Positions 31,501 through 46,400 of a DNA stretch of 64,000 nt are shown one piece after another. The notes under the pieces were generated by a model. The model worked only from the letters and a program-made list of their open reading frames with translations. It searched no databases and had not been told where the DNA came from. Each line of letters begins with the position of its first letter. The first letter of the stretch is position 1. The DNA is from Pelecanus crispus (lineage: Eukaryota; Chordata; Aves; Pelecaniformes; Pelecanidae): the NCBI RefSeq assembly GCF_030463565.1, contig NC_134662.1, positions 5,495,001 to 5,559,000 of the forward strand, written 5' to 3'. The translations under genes and the position numbers were made by a program.

Positions 31501-34500
31501 TCCGCCACCGCTCCCCCCAGCCCAGGCGATGGCAGGCTGACGGGGGCGAGCGCAGACAAGGGAGCTTCGGAGGGCTTCCATTCCCCGAAAACTGCCAAAC
31601 TTCCCCACAGCCGCTCGCCCACGCACGCTTGCAGAAACCCCAGTTATTTTTGTAGCGCTCGTTATCGCAAGCAGGAGGAGGGGAAGTGCTGCCCTCCAGA
31701 TTTTGGGTCTATCGGTTCCTTGAGGCTGTTGAGCAAGCGGCTCCCAAAAAGGTGCCGAGAGCCTCCGATGAAAGGCAGCGCTCCCCGGGAACCGGCGCAC
31801 ATCAGCCCCGGGACCGACAGAGCAAGGTCGCAGCATCCCATCGTCCGGAGCACCCCTGTGCAAGGCAAACGGCGTGGGACTGGGCGCTGCCCGGCACCCG
31901 CGGGACCTCACGCGCTCCCTGAGACCCCTCGGGTCGAGCAAGTCGGGTGCTGGAGGGGGGATATTTCTTGCAAAGTGCCGCAAGCAAGGTAGATAATACT
32001 TTCCCACAGTGTATTTTTCAGGCAAGGGCTAAGAAGGGAAGAGCAGCACGGCTTTCCCTGTGTGCTGCCACCACGGGAAGATCCAAGCAGCCCTTAGGGC
32101 TCGGTCTCTCGGGAAATTGGTGGCTGGAGGCAGCTTCAGCGCTTCCAGGAGTAATTTGGGGTGAGAAAATCCTTGGTGGAGGGGAGAAACCCAGCCGGCC
32201 TCCTCCGAGGTGGCCCATCGGTCACATCATGGACAAGGTTTGTTCCATCCCGTCTCATTCCAGGTCTGGAAATGGGCACAGAGGGAGGGGAGAGGAGGGC
32301 TCTCGCTCTGCTGCCAGCGTGGGATGTTTGGGAAGCCGCATCCCGTGCTTTCCCAGCGCTGGCCACTGTCATGATGAATTGGCAGAGTGGAAGCTGTCTT
32401 GACCTTTAACCATTTCTAAATAAAAGACAAACAGGATGGGTCAGGTGAGCAAAAAGCAGCTTTTACCCCGTCACGGCAGGAATCACCTTTTTCTTCCTTT
32501 GCTGCGAGTTTACAGCATCTGCTAAAAAAGGGACTTCTGCTCCACTTGGACAAAGAAGTTTCTGCCTTGACTGCACCCGTGGTCAACGATTAACTTGAAT
32601 TCCCAGCAGAGCAGGAAATTACTCCAATCCAACCACCAAAAATGGAAATCTTGCTTGAGAGATCCTCACTCGCTGCCCCAAACACCTTCCTTACAGCGAT
32701 GCTTTCAGCATGAGGAAGTTCTCCGCTTGCAACGAGCACCTTTCCTGGAACAGGCTCGCTGGCCAGCTGGATTTACACGTGGGGGTAAGGTCTGTCCTCC
32801 GGCCAGGATGCTTTACAGCTTGCAATGGTATTTCCCCTTCAGCAGACATAAATATGGTATAATGCCTTGGGAGCATCACCTGCATGAGGAGCAGCTGACA
32901 AGCTCAGCCCAGGCAGGATTGAAGTGATGGTTCTTGAGAAGCAGCTTTGAAAAGAAGCGTTTCCATCCCGTGAGCTTCTTTCTGTTCAAAGGGGGACGCG
33001 TCTCGCCCCTCTGACGTGCCGAAGCAGCCCTTCGCCTCCATTTTTAGCGTAGATGCAGCAGGTACCCCCAAGCTGAGGCTTTCGGGAGCATCATGCTCCC
33101 ACGGGACGGCGGCGCTGAGCCCAGGAGCGAAGCACGAGGCAGCGGCAGAGCGAAAGCTGCAGCTCCAACCGGGGACCTGCCTTCATCAGGCTCCAAGCCA
33201 CGCTCAGGAGGGACCCCGATGAGCTCTAAATCCTTCCTCCAAAAAGCTTTCCAATCCAGAGCAGGGGGGTGGGAATAGATGAAGGAAATATCCAACCTAG
33301 GCACATCCCAGAGCAGCATCTCTTTTACCAAGGAAAGCCTCAGGAGATGGCACAAGGGAAGGACAACCCAGGAAGCTCCGTAAAACCATAGCATTTTAAG
33401 AGTCTGGATGGTTTTTGAAGTGCAAGGCACAGTTCTGGATGAGGCATGAGAATGAAAGCTGCTGAAGAATTAGGTGAGGTTGCTGTTAGTCTAACCTCCA
33501 ACAGAAATAAATGTATTTATTTGTGAAGCCGGGCATGGAGCAGGCTTCACGTGCCTGTCAGGAGGGAATTAGTCACCGGAGCGTGACTCGGGGAAGGGCT
33601 GTGTACACAGGGCACGCTGCTCCCGCACCGGAGCACCCACCGCAGCGGGAAGGAGCTGGAGAGGAGCAGCAAAAAGAGATTTTCCCCCAGGCCTGAGCCG
33701 TGATGCTCGTTGGGAACCGGCCAAGAAAACCCCAGCCCGTAGCAGAGGTCGGTGGTGAATATCCATTTATACCTCCTGGAAGGCTGGAGCCAGGCGATGA
33801 GGTACCTCCGAGCAGCAGGGAAAGAAAAGCATGGTTGAAATGCCACGGTGAGGAGCCCCGACACGGGGAAATGCTAGGCCAGAGCATCATCCCTGGCATG
33901 GAAAGCTCATACCGGGAATTCTCCGCTGCGCCGGGAGCCTGTCCATCCCCAGCCACCCAGCCCTGGGTGCGAGAGGCAGCGAACCCTGACCGGGACCTGC
34001 CCGCACATGCCTCTGCCGAAGGCAGCCAGGGCTGCTCCGAGCGGGCAGGAAATTCCAGCCATTCCCCTCTACCAGATCCGCAGCTGCGAGTTTCTGATTG
34101 AAGCTCTGGGGAGCCGTTCAGCACCGGCTGCAAGAGAGGGTGGGCTCTCCAGCACCTTTGCTTGAGGTCAGCTTTGATTTGCAAGCCAGGAAAACACGGA
34201 GGGCGAGCAGCCTGCCAGATGGACGCTGCCCAAAAATCCCACCTCATTTACGAAGGGTTTGGAGGGCTTGAGGAGTAGGGGAGGAAGAAAAGCGGGGGAA
34301 CAGACCAGGCTCTTACAAGAAAGAATTAAGATTAAGATCTATGAGGAGCCAGTCCACCAAAGAGATCTCCTCCCCAGCTCTCTGGATCTGCATCCAAGAA
34401 GCCCAAGCGGGATGCTCCACGATGAGCTTCCTCGCTGCCAACCAGCGAAAGCGTCGATCTCTCCCTCCAGAGAGGTCTGGTTGCAAAACGACCTCATTGA

Positions 34501-37340
34501 CACAGGGCTTACCCAACAGCATGACATCACTCTGGAAACACCGCCTTGCAGGAAAAGCTTATCACCTTATAAAACAAATTAAAACGAGAGTGATTTCATC
34601 AGGGGTTGGCTCACGGGAGAGCCTGTGTCCCCCCTGGGGAGCACACGTCCTGGCTCACCTTTGAGGAAGATCTCAAACCTCCCTGGTGCCCATCGCACAC
34701 TGGGAACCGGCGAGTGTAATAAAAGCAGGAGAATACCGCAGCGCTCCAGCTCCGGAGAAAAGGCTGGAGAACTCAACGAGATCACCACGGCAGCTCGGGG
34801 AAAAAACTGTTCCCAGAGCTAGGACATCAAAAAAAGACAGAAAGCAGCAGAGATTCAAAAAGAACCATAAAGTTTTCCTTTCTGACCCCCCCCCCCCCCC
34901 CCCCTCCAGTCACAAACCATCGTTAACTCTCCGGACCAGCAGCACGGTCAGTCCTCACAGCCCAGTTTTTGGGCCAGGAGCACTGCGTGACCTCCCCGAG
35001 CCCCGTCGCGCCTTGGTACGCTGGGCTGGCTGCGGGCTCTACCAGGGGCAGCCTTCAGCCCTCGGCTTTAGCAAAGCCGCGCCTTGCGGCGATAAATCCG
35101 ACATCCAACCTGCTCCGGAGAGCGGCTGGCGAGGGGTAAACGCTGAATCACCACCAGCATCCTCGGTGCAATCTCCACTCGTGTTGCAGGGACCCGATGC
35201 TGTTCCCTCGCTGGCGACGCCTCGCCTCCTCCCGTCGCGGTAAGATCAGAGGTGATGCAAGGCAGGACCAGAGGAAGCCCCGAGGACCGCGCTGAAGCTG
35301 TCGAAGCGTTGTACCCGTGCCAGGCTGTCCCGGTCCGGCGCGCCGGGGCGAAGCCGAGCTCAGCGCGGCTGCATGGCAGCACCATCTGCTGGGCACTGGC
35401 CCTGCCCCAGTTCGCTCCCAGTCGGGACCAGTGGCAGCAGGAACAGGGCAGCAACCTGAAAGCAGCCAACGTGGGGCTTCTGCCCGTCCTCAGCCCAAGC
35501 CAGGTCGCATCGCATCCCAACATGAGCGAGCCGTGGCGGCAGCTGGCTTACAGCAGCACTCAGCCGAGAGTGACGAAGCAGCCGGGCGAGGCAAGAAAAT
35601 GCTCTTGGGGAAGATGGGGAGGAAAGCGGCGCGCAACGGTGCTCGAGCTCGCTGCGCCCCAGCAGCTTCCAGACATGCTGCTCATCTTCCCGCAGTCCTC
35701 GAGGGAGCTCTTCCTCCAGAAAAGAAGCGTGGTGGAAGAAATCTGGCTAGGAAATGCCTTGCAGCCGGTTCCCAAGCGGCTTAGGGAGCCTGCGAGGGAC
35801 TTGCAGCCCGTGCATCAAAGGCAGCTTCAGAATCACAGCGACTGCTGCTGCTGCCAGGGGGTCACCTGCTGCGTCCCACAAGGCTTTGATGCCGAAACCC
35901 CCTTTGGCCAAGACGATGCCTTCGGAGAGGGGGAGAACCGCTGCTGCTCTTCACGCCCATGCGAGAACAGCAAAGGGCGTGTAAAGCAGAAATACTTTAT
36001 TAACTGACAGATCTGGAAAAGACCGGAAAGATTTATGGTTCACCGGGCAACGCAGACTTTGCATGACATGGCTACGAAACTCAAGCTAAAAAGGAAACTG
36101 CAGAAGTCAGCTCCTCATGCATCCAACATCAGCACACCCCAAAGTTTCACCAGACTTTAACACCTTCCCCCAGGAGAGCGACCGTGTCTGGCCCTGCAGT
36201 ACACTAACATCGCCAAAGAAGTTTTCGGCAGCTCTTTGAACCCCGCCAGAGCACGCGATTACCCTTCTTGTCTTCTGAACGGACGGCTGCAGGCAGACCC
36301 GCTCGCGGGCAAGTCTCCCAAACCATTCAGCTCTTCACCCACGTGCAGAACGTCCCCGACGCTCATGCTCCAGCCGCTGTGGATCCTGGAGGCACAAGCA
36401 GCGCAGACTGGGCCATACAGATGGAATCTAGGAACGGAGAAGGAAGAGTTATTTTGTTTGTTTAAAGTAATGCCATGGAGGGGTAAAACCAGAGTTAAAG
36501 TCTTGTCCCAATTCCAGCTTGGGATTCACAGAGGCAACTCTGATGCGGAGGACCGCAGCTCCGAACTCCGCTCCCCAAGACTTTGCCTCGCGAATAACAA
36601 GAATTTAAAAAATCCGAGTAGAATTGGTGTTTTCAGTGTGAGAAATGTACAAGGGGGGGTTATTCATCAGATCCTTTCACCGCTGCCTCACGAATTATCC
36701 AGCTTGGAGTGAAATGGGTAAGTCTCAAACTCACAAAGAAAAATTGTTACGTAGCTTTTTCTCCCAAAAGCTTTCAGGATTAGAGGCTCTCCAGAACTAA
36801 CCACGCTGTTGCGTGCTTTAAAGTCTTCATGGAATCAGGGGGAGAACACACTCCCTGGGTCTCTGTGTCTTAATTACCAATAATGCTGAAAAATTTTTGC
36901 ATAAATATTTCAGTGCAGCGCTCTGTTCAGAAGGGTGTCTCTCGCTCCATTAGGCTACGTGGTCTAAGCGAGGACTGGAAAATTTACCTCAAAGTACAAA
37001 GAAAGAACATAAGAGATAAAAGAAACACACATACGTAATAGATGATGGCAAGATAAAACTTCCCAATATTCTTCTGAATAAAAGGACACAAACATCCAAG
37101 ATATGCAGCTGAGGTCTAAGAGAACGAGCCCAGGCAGCACCTATTCCCGTTCCGGAAAACGGCCACGCGGGACAGTGCAGGGGATCCGTACGGCCCGAGG
37201 GCTCCAACAGCAGCAGGTGCTTAGGGAATGCTATAAAACCAAACACTGTTATCTGGTCAGTCCGCGATCACCGATACGCAATTACCGCCCCACAAAAGGC
37301 ATCTTTAAAAATGACGTCTTCCGACGACCGTGAAAGAACA
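28530..37340. other. GDF15-PGPEP1 intergenic region, no gene supported
   Basis: About 8.8 kb with many short chance open frames but none with family resemblance, consistent splice context or conserved motifs. It falls gradually in GC content from left to right. Contents noticed: a perfect TGATGCAAT element at 31465-31473, a 19-base C run at about 34887-34905, and scattered A-runs. It may hold upstream regulatory DNA of GDF15 and an unannotated non-coding RNA, but nothing in the sequence proves one. Confidence 0.5.
31465..31473 (-). promoter_or_regulatory. C/EBP-ATF (CARE/AARE) element candidate
   Basis: TGATGCAAT, i.e. ATTGCATCA on the GDF15 strand, identical to the amino-acid/ER-stress response core bound by ATF4-C/EBP dimers. 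It lies about 3 kb upstream of the GDF15 TATA box. Mammalian GDF15 is an established ATF4/CHOP target; use of this copy is inference. Confidence 0.35.
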
Positions 37341-40300
37341 CCAGGAGTCAGAGTTAAACTCTTTATTTACTTTGAAACATCGGTTTAAGTTTTCAGTTAC
37401 AAAGTCCAGTCTAGCAATAGCAAGCTGAAAGTATGTTAACGGTTCTTTATTACACAGCCCTTTTGTGACACACTAGATTGTTTGGTTTTACAAGGCACTG
37501 CAAGAACACACTGAGAAAAACAGAAGCCCCAACAGATTTAGAATTGTAGCTCCAAGAGTCCTGATAAGCACGAGATTGGCAACACCTGAGGTACCCAGAC
37601 AGACAACTGTTTATTTCACCACAATTAACGGAGGACCCGAGAGGCCGAGTGATGCTCTAACACGCACAACGGAGTCCGAACAAAACACCTAACCTTAAAG
37701 AAGAGACAGAATGACCTTCACGGATTCGGCCAACCTAACCAAGAGTGACAACGAAGTAGCAAATACGCTGGTTTTGCCTTTGTCAGGTCTGAGCGTGTGT
37801 CAGCAAACCTCGAGAACTCGATTCAGTGCAGTTTCTGAAGAGCGTCCTTGGGTAAAGGGGATACCGAACGAGTTCAGCAGTTTCTCCCAGTGCCGACAGC
37901 CCAGTCTTTCCACCCACCTTACGTGCAAATGGCTCATCTGTCCCCATCACCACCACTCCGCTTCCCAAAAGTGAGCCCAGCACAGGACAAGGCACTCCCT
38001 GTTTAATCAAAGTAAACATTTGCGATTTAAGAAGCTGGTGCAATAGAAAACCTGAACGTGTATTTAAGTAGCACAGAGTTTTATTTAAGGGCAGTGTAAA
38101 GTTTCATTTCCTATGTTTAATTCCTATCTATGGGGAGGCATTTTTTCTCTACTTCGTCTTAAAATAGACTGAGCAGAAGCGGATCTCAGGTTGCAATTAA
38201 TACGATGAAGAATTAACAATATCCGCAGCTTTGGAGGTTTGGCAGAATATCACTTTCATCACATAAGACACTAATCAGACATGAATACACGTTTTTTAAG
38301 AAAAAGTGCACTTTATACTGCAAAACATCAGGGTTTCTGGTGCAAAGATAACAAATCCATCTACGTCAAGACGTGTACTGATGGTATCAACTAGGGGTAT
38401 TTTATCCAAGCCAACAGATACAGTTTGAAAAAAGCCTTCGCAACTCCAAAATTTCTCTCATTAAAATATTATTGGATAGCGTATTAAAGTAAGTAAAGGA
38501 GACAACAGGAAGGAAGTTACTTTGTGAAAGTATGTACAAATTAATTGCTGACAATTTTATTACCTGCACTGCGGGATGAAATCTGAAAATCATAATTAAA
38601 AAAAAAAAAAACCAAACCAAACACCACACACAAGGGTACTTTCTACATCTAAACATACTGGTTTCCAGTCAGCTTTCAAACACTACCACTCACTCGTAAA
38701 GTAGTTTAGTGTCTGAGCATCGGCCGCGTGCATGAAAAGATGCATGAGTCACGACAAGTTAAACCATGAAATAACATGGTCAGACCATAATCGCTGCTTT
38801 AGCCTAGCGCTAGCTCTTGTGTTAGTGGGGAGTTACCAATTCAACTCATTTACACGGTTTTCCCATTTTTGGTTTTAAGCAGCTCTCTCTACTTTTACAC
38901 ATTTCACAAGAAAGCCCCCACACAAGGTCACCAAATCACACGCTCAATCAAATGAAGATTATTTGAGTATTAGAAGAAACCTCAGCGGACTGTAACTTTT
39001 TTAGCCTTTTCATTAACAAAGGCAACAACACTGGGAGTCTGTGCTGTCCGTTTGCGAGTCTGCAGGCCTGGAAGCTCTTGGGCTTTTATTCCAGGCATGG
39101 CACCGCATGACAGTGGCCCGGAATAATCCCCTTTGCCAGCTGACTGAGGCACTAAAAGGTTAAATATTGCCTGCACAGGCGGCAGAACAGTGAGAGACAC
39201 ACTGGAGTTTGAATGCTACATCTAAGCGTAACTGCCTAGGTAAGTAAATACAAATAGTACAGTTTCCTACCTGACTTACCACAGTACGTGCAGTACAAAC
39301 CCTACGGAGATAAAGGTAAGTTGACATATTAGATCGCAGCCCTGGTTCAATGAGTCTGTTTTCCTGCTGCGGGCAGCGGGCAGTACCCAACGCATCAGGC
39401 TACGCTCTACAACGCGATGCTGCATGCAAACGTCTTCTCAATTTCTACAAGGAGTCAGCCAGGAAGCATTTACCTCGAATTTACTCTAGACACCTTGCCT
39501 TTGAATTTCCCTCCTCTTTGGGGTAAAAGCAGAGCAACCGGTTAGTTTTCGTGAAGTCTTATGCTTTTGAACACCCTCAGTCAGGTCGCTCCTGGAAGGA
39601 CTCTTTGAAGCTCAGCAGTTCTCGGCTGCAGTCTCATGTCACAACCACACTCAACACCTCTAACCATCTTCATAACCTCTTCATCCTTTCCCACTACTAC
39701 CACGTTTAGGAGGAAGCAATCAGGTTGGGGAATACTCCAGATAAGCGTGAACTGCTCTATATGATCTTACAGATTTTGATATCCTTTCCAAAAGCTGCCA
39801 AAAAACCCCCAAATGGTTTCTGTACAATGGGTGTTTACCTTCAACCACATCACAGAATCACAGAATATCTCAAGTCGGAAGGGACCCATAAGGATCAGCA
39901 AGTCCCCCACGAGTCTTTAAGGTAAAGAAGCTTTCAAGCTCACAGTTTCTTTTTGCTGTGTTTTATAAAGTAGATTACCGTGTTTGATTCAAAGGAAGTA
40001 TCTCCCGACATCAGTGTCGCCAAATTATGAAGGAGTTTACAAGTATCTGGAGTTCCTCAAAATCCTCCGCAGCATTTAATAACTGAAACAATTAAATTGT
40101 CATCACCAAACTTCACCAACACCTTAGCCCGTTCCTACTCCATGCTGTTGGCAAGTAGATAAAATGACATCAGACCCGATACAGTGGAACCTCCCTAATT
40201 CTCTCTTCCACACAAAATATTCTCACCCCCGTTTCTCCGTGAAGCGTATCCCCAGAGACAATTTTGCAGTCAGAGGATTCTAAAACTTCATCAGCTTTTA

Positions 40301-43300
40301 CATTTTACAGATTGCAGGCACAGTAATTATCACTAAGCCTGAACTTCCTACACTTACTGACTAGCATGAAATTTTTTGTGGTTGGCAACAGGTCTCCCAA
40401 TCAGTGCAAATTAGCAAATTCTATTTATTGATGATCTGGAAGAGAAAGCAGATAGTAAGCATTACACAAAACATCAGCTTTTTGAAGCTCTGCATCAGTT
40501 TGAGTCCTATTTCCAAAGAAAATATGCACCTATAAAAAAGGCATTATGAATTATTGAATTTAACAAAAAACTTTCAAAAAACCCAAAAGTATTTAATTTA
40601 GGTCAGATTAAATAAAATTAGTTTAATGCCATTTTTAAAAGTTTCACTATATAAAATTTCTCTACTACTAAGACACCCTTTACAAATGCAATCTGTGAGG
40701 ACTAATTCTCAAAACCCCCAAAAGATTATAAAATAAATTATGTTTTCTAAGAAACTGATCACATGGAAGCTTCACAACAACAGATTATGAGGAAACGCAG
40801 AGCTTGAAGTAATGCCCAAAGGGAAGTATTTCCAGAAAGGAGATTTTTAACACTGACATGTAGAAGGTCAACCACTGCAGTCCCTAGACAAACAGCAGTT
40901 GCAGAAATTGGCTCAAGATTTTCCCCTTGAACAGCAGAGAACACCCCAGAAAGAATATCCATAGGTGCCCAACAGGACACACTCCACATGGATAACCTAG
41001 CCCGGAAAGCTGTTGTCCCTGAGCAGCCGCCGCTGCCTACCTTCCCTGCTGATGAATTTGGAGCCAGCCACTGCTCCTCAGCCTCGTCCAGGGGGAATCT
41101 CCCAGGCTGCCTGCTCGTATGCTCAAAGGAAGCATAAACCTTCAGCGGACACAGGCAGGTAGGGCACGTCTCGCTTAGAGACATTTCTCATCAGCGACCC
41201 TCCTCCAAGCCTTCCCCGCGGCTCCCCGAGCATGGCATCCACAGGCATCGCCGGCCCAACCGGCCCTTCCTACGGCCACTTCGATTCCACGGTCATTTTT
41301 TTTTGTTATCGCCTCACTAAGCTGTTAATCGTCCACTCCCATTTTATTCACAACTACATTACACGTAAATTAAATAGCATTACTGAAAATTGCTTAAATC
41401 CATCGCAGAACTTAGCAGAATACGTGAATTACTCCTCTTTTAAAAGTTTAGCAGCTAAGAAACACTGATGACAAAAACTTCTTACCAGATAAAGGAATAA
41501 ACCTACAAGATAAGTAGCTCAACTATTTGCAAAAATGTGTCAAACCACGAATATTTAAACAAAATATTAAATATAATAAATTACTAATCAGAAAGTCTGC
41601 CTGCCTGCTGACAATCTGACAAGTGCTACTTGGTATCTGAATGCAAAAGAGAATGTTTACTTTGAAGGCAAACTCTTTTGATCAGGAAAGCCTGTATAGT
41701 AAATACAGTGGTAATTTCCTCGGTAAACCAGAAGTCTATCCAAACACCTTCATGCACAGGTCCCCTTAGCAAAGTTATCACAACTGCAGAAGTCTTCGTC
41801 CTCTCTCAAGGGTTACAAGCAGTGGTATCTCCTTTGTCACTAGACTTCTACTGGAAAACAGCAAGTTAATGGCAGCTCTCACTGAGAGATACGATAGCAG
41901 AATCATTCATAATTAGAAAAATTAAAATAATGGGATTTTAAAACGGTTCAAAATGTTGGTTTTTTTATATATATCTCTCTATCTTTGTAAAAGTATTAGA
42001 ATCAAATCACAGACCTCTTCATTTAAATGGCCCCTCAATGAGACCTACCAGTCACCAATTACCAATTCTGCGCCTGTTCCCACTGTAACATCATCTGTCT
42101 TTCGCTGGAGTCTTGTTATTTGGAAGCAAACCCACGCACACGACTAGCGTCAACCTCTTTGAAAGTCCTGCTTAGAACCTGCATGCACGCTTCCCCAAAT
42201 TAATTACTGGGAAAGTTCACACAAGAAGCAGCACTTTGTACCCTCCCATTGGGAGGGGGACACTAATAAACAGCCCGGAATACTCATTCTAAGCAAAATT
42301 CCTCGTTTTCAAATAATTGCCTCCGGTTTACAGACGGTGAGCATAGGTCTAAGATTTTAGATTTGATTTGGCAGAACATCTTCGAATCTGCACATTTGCA
42401 TATTTAAGCCTATAATAAATCAAGGTGGCAACTTAGAATTTAAGTTAAACATTATTCTTCTAACCTTTAACAAGAATAAAAATTTATAACTAAGGAAGTT
42501 ATAAATTACTCAACCTTCACCTTAAAAATAACAGCTAGCACCAAGAGTCTAGGATAAAGATCTCCTGCGGAGAAAGTGGCCTTTAGCAAAGCTATTTAAC
42601 CGCTAATGATTTGTTTTATACACATAGGAAACAATGTGTTTTGTACAGGAGGTATATGGTTGACTTGAGTGAGGAAGGTGGCATCGAGAGCATAATAAAA
42701 CAAGACATTTGGAAATATTTGGCGCAAGTTAGGCTCATACTGTGTACAAGGGAAAAAAAAAAATGCTATCTCCTGCTCCACAACAAAAGGAAGCCAAAAC
42801 ACATCCCTTCTATCTGCAGCTACCAGTTAACCAGTACGTTACAGAGGACCCTATGAATATTTGGACGATGTGGGGTGAGAAATCAGTGCCTAAAATATTT
42901 TTCCATTTCAGCAAAGCAATTTCGAAGACTCCTCGTCTCCACCAAGCGCTGTTTTACAACAGACAAGCCCACACCATTCCAACTTTTTTCAGTTGTACTT
43001 TTACATTATAAATTATAATTTGGGCCAACGAGGGAAAAAACCAAAACAAAACGAAAGCAAACCTTTCAACTTAAGAACTAGTCATTAGAAGACTGGGTTA
43101 TCAATGCCCTGCACCTGAACACCAAGTCCAGATGAGAAACTTTCCATCTGCGCGGTATTAGCCTGGTCAGTAGCTGTCACTTGGCCGACAGATAAGCTCT
43201 GGATAAAGCACAGCATGCACACTTCAGTCACTTCAGGAATGAGTAGTTGCAGGTGTTTTAAAGAAGAGATTTTGAATCCTTTGTTGCCTAGGCTGAAATG

Positions 43301-43454
43301 CACACACTTGACAAAAAAAGTCCATTTCTAGAAGTGGAATTTTCCTTTTTGAAGTCTCCAATTCTGGGTCTGTACGTTTCAGACCGTTTTCCCCAGTACT
43401 TCGGTAGCAGGGAAAATATTGGAAGTGCAATTCTAGGATAGCTTCTGCCCACTT
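37341..43454 (-). other. PGPEP1: Probable PGPEP1 3' UTR and downstream region
   Basis: AT-rich sequence after the PGPEP1 stop with no other gene. Several AATAAA hexamers occur on the minus strand (complements at 37362-37367, 37446-37451, 40425-40430 and others). The one at 37362-37367, beside a composition change, would give a 3' UTR of about 6.1 kb. How much is really transcribed cannot be told from sequence alone. A CR1 fragment lies at 39846-39923. Confidence 0.4.
39846..39923 (-). mobile_element. CR1-type LINE 3'-end fragment
   Basis: The segment beginning ATCACAGAATCACAGAATAT and continuing AAGTCGGAAGGGACCCATAA, GGATCAGCAAGTCCC is the well-known avian CR1 3'-terminal sequence in reverse complement, including the 8-bp GAATCACA tail repeat. 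It is severely 5'-truncated (about 78 bp). It is the only interspersed element I recognise, and it supports an avian or reptilian origin. Confidence 0.8.
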
Positions 43455-46400
43455 TCAGTGTTCATGCTGACAATTGATTTTGTCTTCAGAATGCTCCAAA
43501 ACATCAAGCATTTCTTCTATTATAGCCTGTAGCGCCCGACCCAGCTGTTCTGCAGTATATGGTTTTCCCAGCGGAGGCACGTGAACAAAAGCTGACCTCC
43601 CGCGGCTCTGGTACAAGGAAGTGTAGTAAGTGAAGTCACAGAGGTATCTGGAATACAAGAATAGAGCTTATTTAGCAACAAGTGACAAATACAGCGCACA
43701 AACTGCAGGACAGGAGGGACTGTATATTCTTATCATTCAGCGTTGCAGCAACATCTTGCAATAAAGACTGGAATACAAGCCAGGTATCACGAGTCTGACT
43801 GCTTTAATCAAATCTAGGACAAAGAAACATAAAGATCTCTCTTTTTCCCCTGATGATTGGGTGACCACTGAAAAACAGATGGTACTGCCAGCCCCACGAG
43901 AAGTGAAAAGCGTACGAATCGTACGGGCCTCACGAGTTGAGCAGGAAGGGAGCATGCACTGCGGTAGGAGCCTATTTTCCTCCATCGATCACTGGCATCC
44001 CGTACCTGCCGGCATCCTTAGATATGGTGACCGTGACATCCAGCCCCAGCGCCGAGACTCTCCTGCAAACCGTGTCCATGTCAATAATGGAATCGATGCA
44101 TTCTGGGCCACCTTCTACGCAACACTGAGAGCCTGGGCAGAACCGGCAGTTGTCTAAGCCTTTGTAACCTACGTTATGGCCACACTTCTCCAGAGTTACA
44201 GTTGTAGCCATACCCGAAACACCTACATGAACCACCAACTGCAAGAGAAAAGAAACGAGTTAGATCAGCCAAAATACAAACGGTGGAGCATCAACATCCC
44301 ACCAGTCCTGGTTAAAGACTGATGGCGTTGTTACAGGAGTTCTTGCATGAGTACCACGGTAACAAGTCATTTTATCACTGAACTCGTGGTCCAGTACAGA
44401 ACAATTCTTCTTGTTTCACCCCCTCCTGGCCTAAACTGGAATTTACTCAGGGTAGAAACGAACGCTGGCACGTTCAGAGCCAAGCCCACCGCTGGAAGGG
44501 CCCAGGTGGCACAGACTAACCGCGAGCTGTCTAGACAGCCCTTTGCAGCGGCCTCTTCACACCGACTGCTCCCATTAATTGGAGCACTCTATTCTGAGCT
44601 GTAAAATTCTACAAATTCACGCGTTCTCACGACAACAGAGGAAAAGATCTAGTGAGGGACTACCAGGGCGAACATACATTAAAAATGGGACTTCACATTA
44701 TGCTCGTTGCTGTAAGCATGACCGATTTCAACGATTTGCCCTGTCTGTTCTCCTCCTGCCTTTACTCACTCACTTGTGGACTGTGCTTTTTCCATAATGC
44801 AGGAATGAGCCTTTGCACTGTCTGGTATTCAACTGGGACTTCATAGACGTGCAGATCCACGTCATCTCGCAGTCCTAGCTTCTCCAGCTCCTAAGAACAT
44901 AAGGAAATAAACAAAACCAAGATGGTCAGATGCAAGCTCGGCAGAGGATATACTTCCGGAAGGTTTAATGGCAGAGTGAGTCTGCTGTGAGGGACTAACA
45001 TCAGCTGACGTTACAGGCTGTGTAACCTTGTAAACAGCAGTGTAAAAAGAAAAAAAATCATAATGGGGAACAACAACAGCATCTCACCACCTGCGTTAAC
45101 AGTCTTCACCCACAGGACCGTTTGTTTTGCTCTGATGTGTGTATAACAAAGAAATCAACATTTAACTGCCAACAGTTATCAGCAACACCTACACTCAGAA
45201 GAAGGGTTGGCTACATTATTTATAGAGGTGTATAGTCACGTTCACTTCCTGAAAGAACTAAGTATTATGTAGAGAAAGCAGAATTGGGAGGATTATATTC
45301 ATCGTCTAATCTGTCCTCTCTCAGGACTGCTGGCCTGGAGAGTAAATTCACATTTGTTTCCAGATAAAGAGCTCTCGGGGTTAGGTGACAGTACCACCAG
45401 GCTGCGATCCTACGTTTGTGAGTCTCCACAAACACCAGCAAACACTCCTCGTACGAGAAACTGAAGCAACATTGGCACATCCTCCTCAACATATTTGTCT
45501 TATTTTGGCAGAATCTGGAATACAATACAGCCTGCTTCCAAAATGGAAACCAGGTTTCCATTGCTAGCTTTACCTATACCTAATATATTGTACTTAATTT
45601 TGCAACATGAGCTGTTACCATTGTAGTGATTCAACTAATGCAGTAAATTATTTCTCCCTCTCTAACGTTAACTAAAGCCATGCCTTGAAAACATCCCAAA
45701 TATCCAGGCAATAAACTTAGCCAATTTCCTTTAAACCTTTTAAAACAGAAAGTGTCGGTTAAATACCTTGCAAAGACTTCTTTAAAACCAGAGGGAAGAG
45801 GAAAGATCTTTTTTTTTCCCCCCAGTATACCTGACTGGAAAGCACAGTTTCATCCCAACGCTGTGAGCTCCCTCTACACACAGCCCATGGTCCTGGGCAC
45901 CTCTCCCTTGCTCTTCTTTGGTCTCTGTTTCAACAAACTCCAGTCTCACCAGTAAGGCTTCAGCTCGAGGCTCATTTGGTGCTTCAGACTTTACCAGCCT
46001 AGCCCCAAACAGGACCTCCTCAGAAGTGAAACCTTTCAAAGCCATCAAACCCAAACTTTCAAGAACTCAAGGAAAGGATACACCCACCATGGTCTGAAGC
46101 CTCTGGAAAAAAAAAAATGTTCTTAAACAAAATCATCAGCTGAGCTCAAAGCTAGGAGCCTTGTGCAAGTCTACACTGGGAAGCATTTTTCCAGTGGCTG
46201 AAGTGGCTTCAGCTACGGTGTTTAATGAGTTCCAAGAGCACCTAACTCAGATCAAGTCTCCCTCTGATGAAGACGTTTTTTGGCACTTTACAGCTGCTTT
46301 TCAAGACTGTTAAGTGACTGTACATGCCATAAAGCTAACAGCCTTAGTCAGAGTCCTCCCATAGCGCTCTCTCCTCTGGAAGGAAGCTGCAAGTGCATCC

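Noticed and set aside
36236-36712. A 158-codon frame in the GDF15-PGPEP1 interval
   Set aside because: No family resemblance, no upstream promoter or splice support, and other chance frames of similar length lie nearby.
43848-43900. C/D-box snoRNA-like TGATGAT ... CTGA in a PGPEP1 intron
   Set aside because: The spacing is too short, there is no terminal stem, and it is on the strand opposite to the host transcript.
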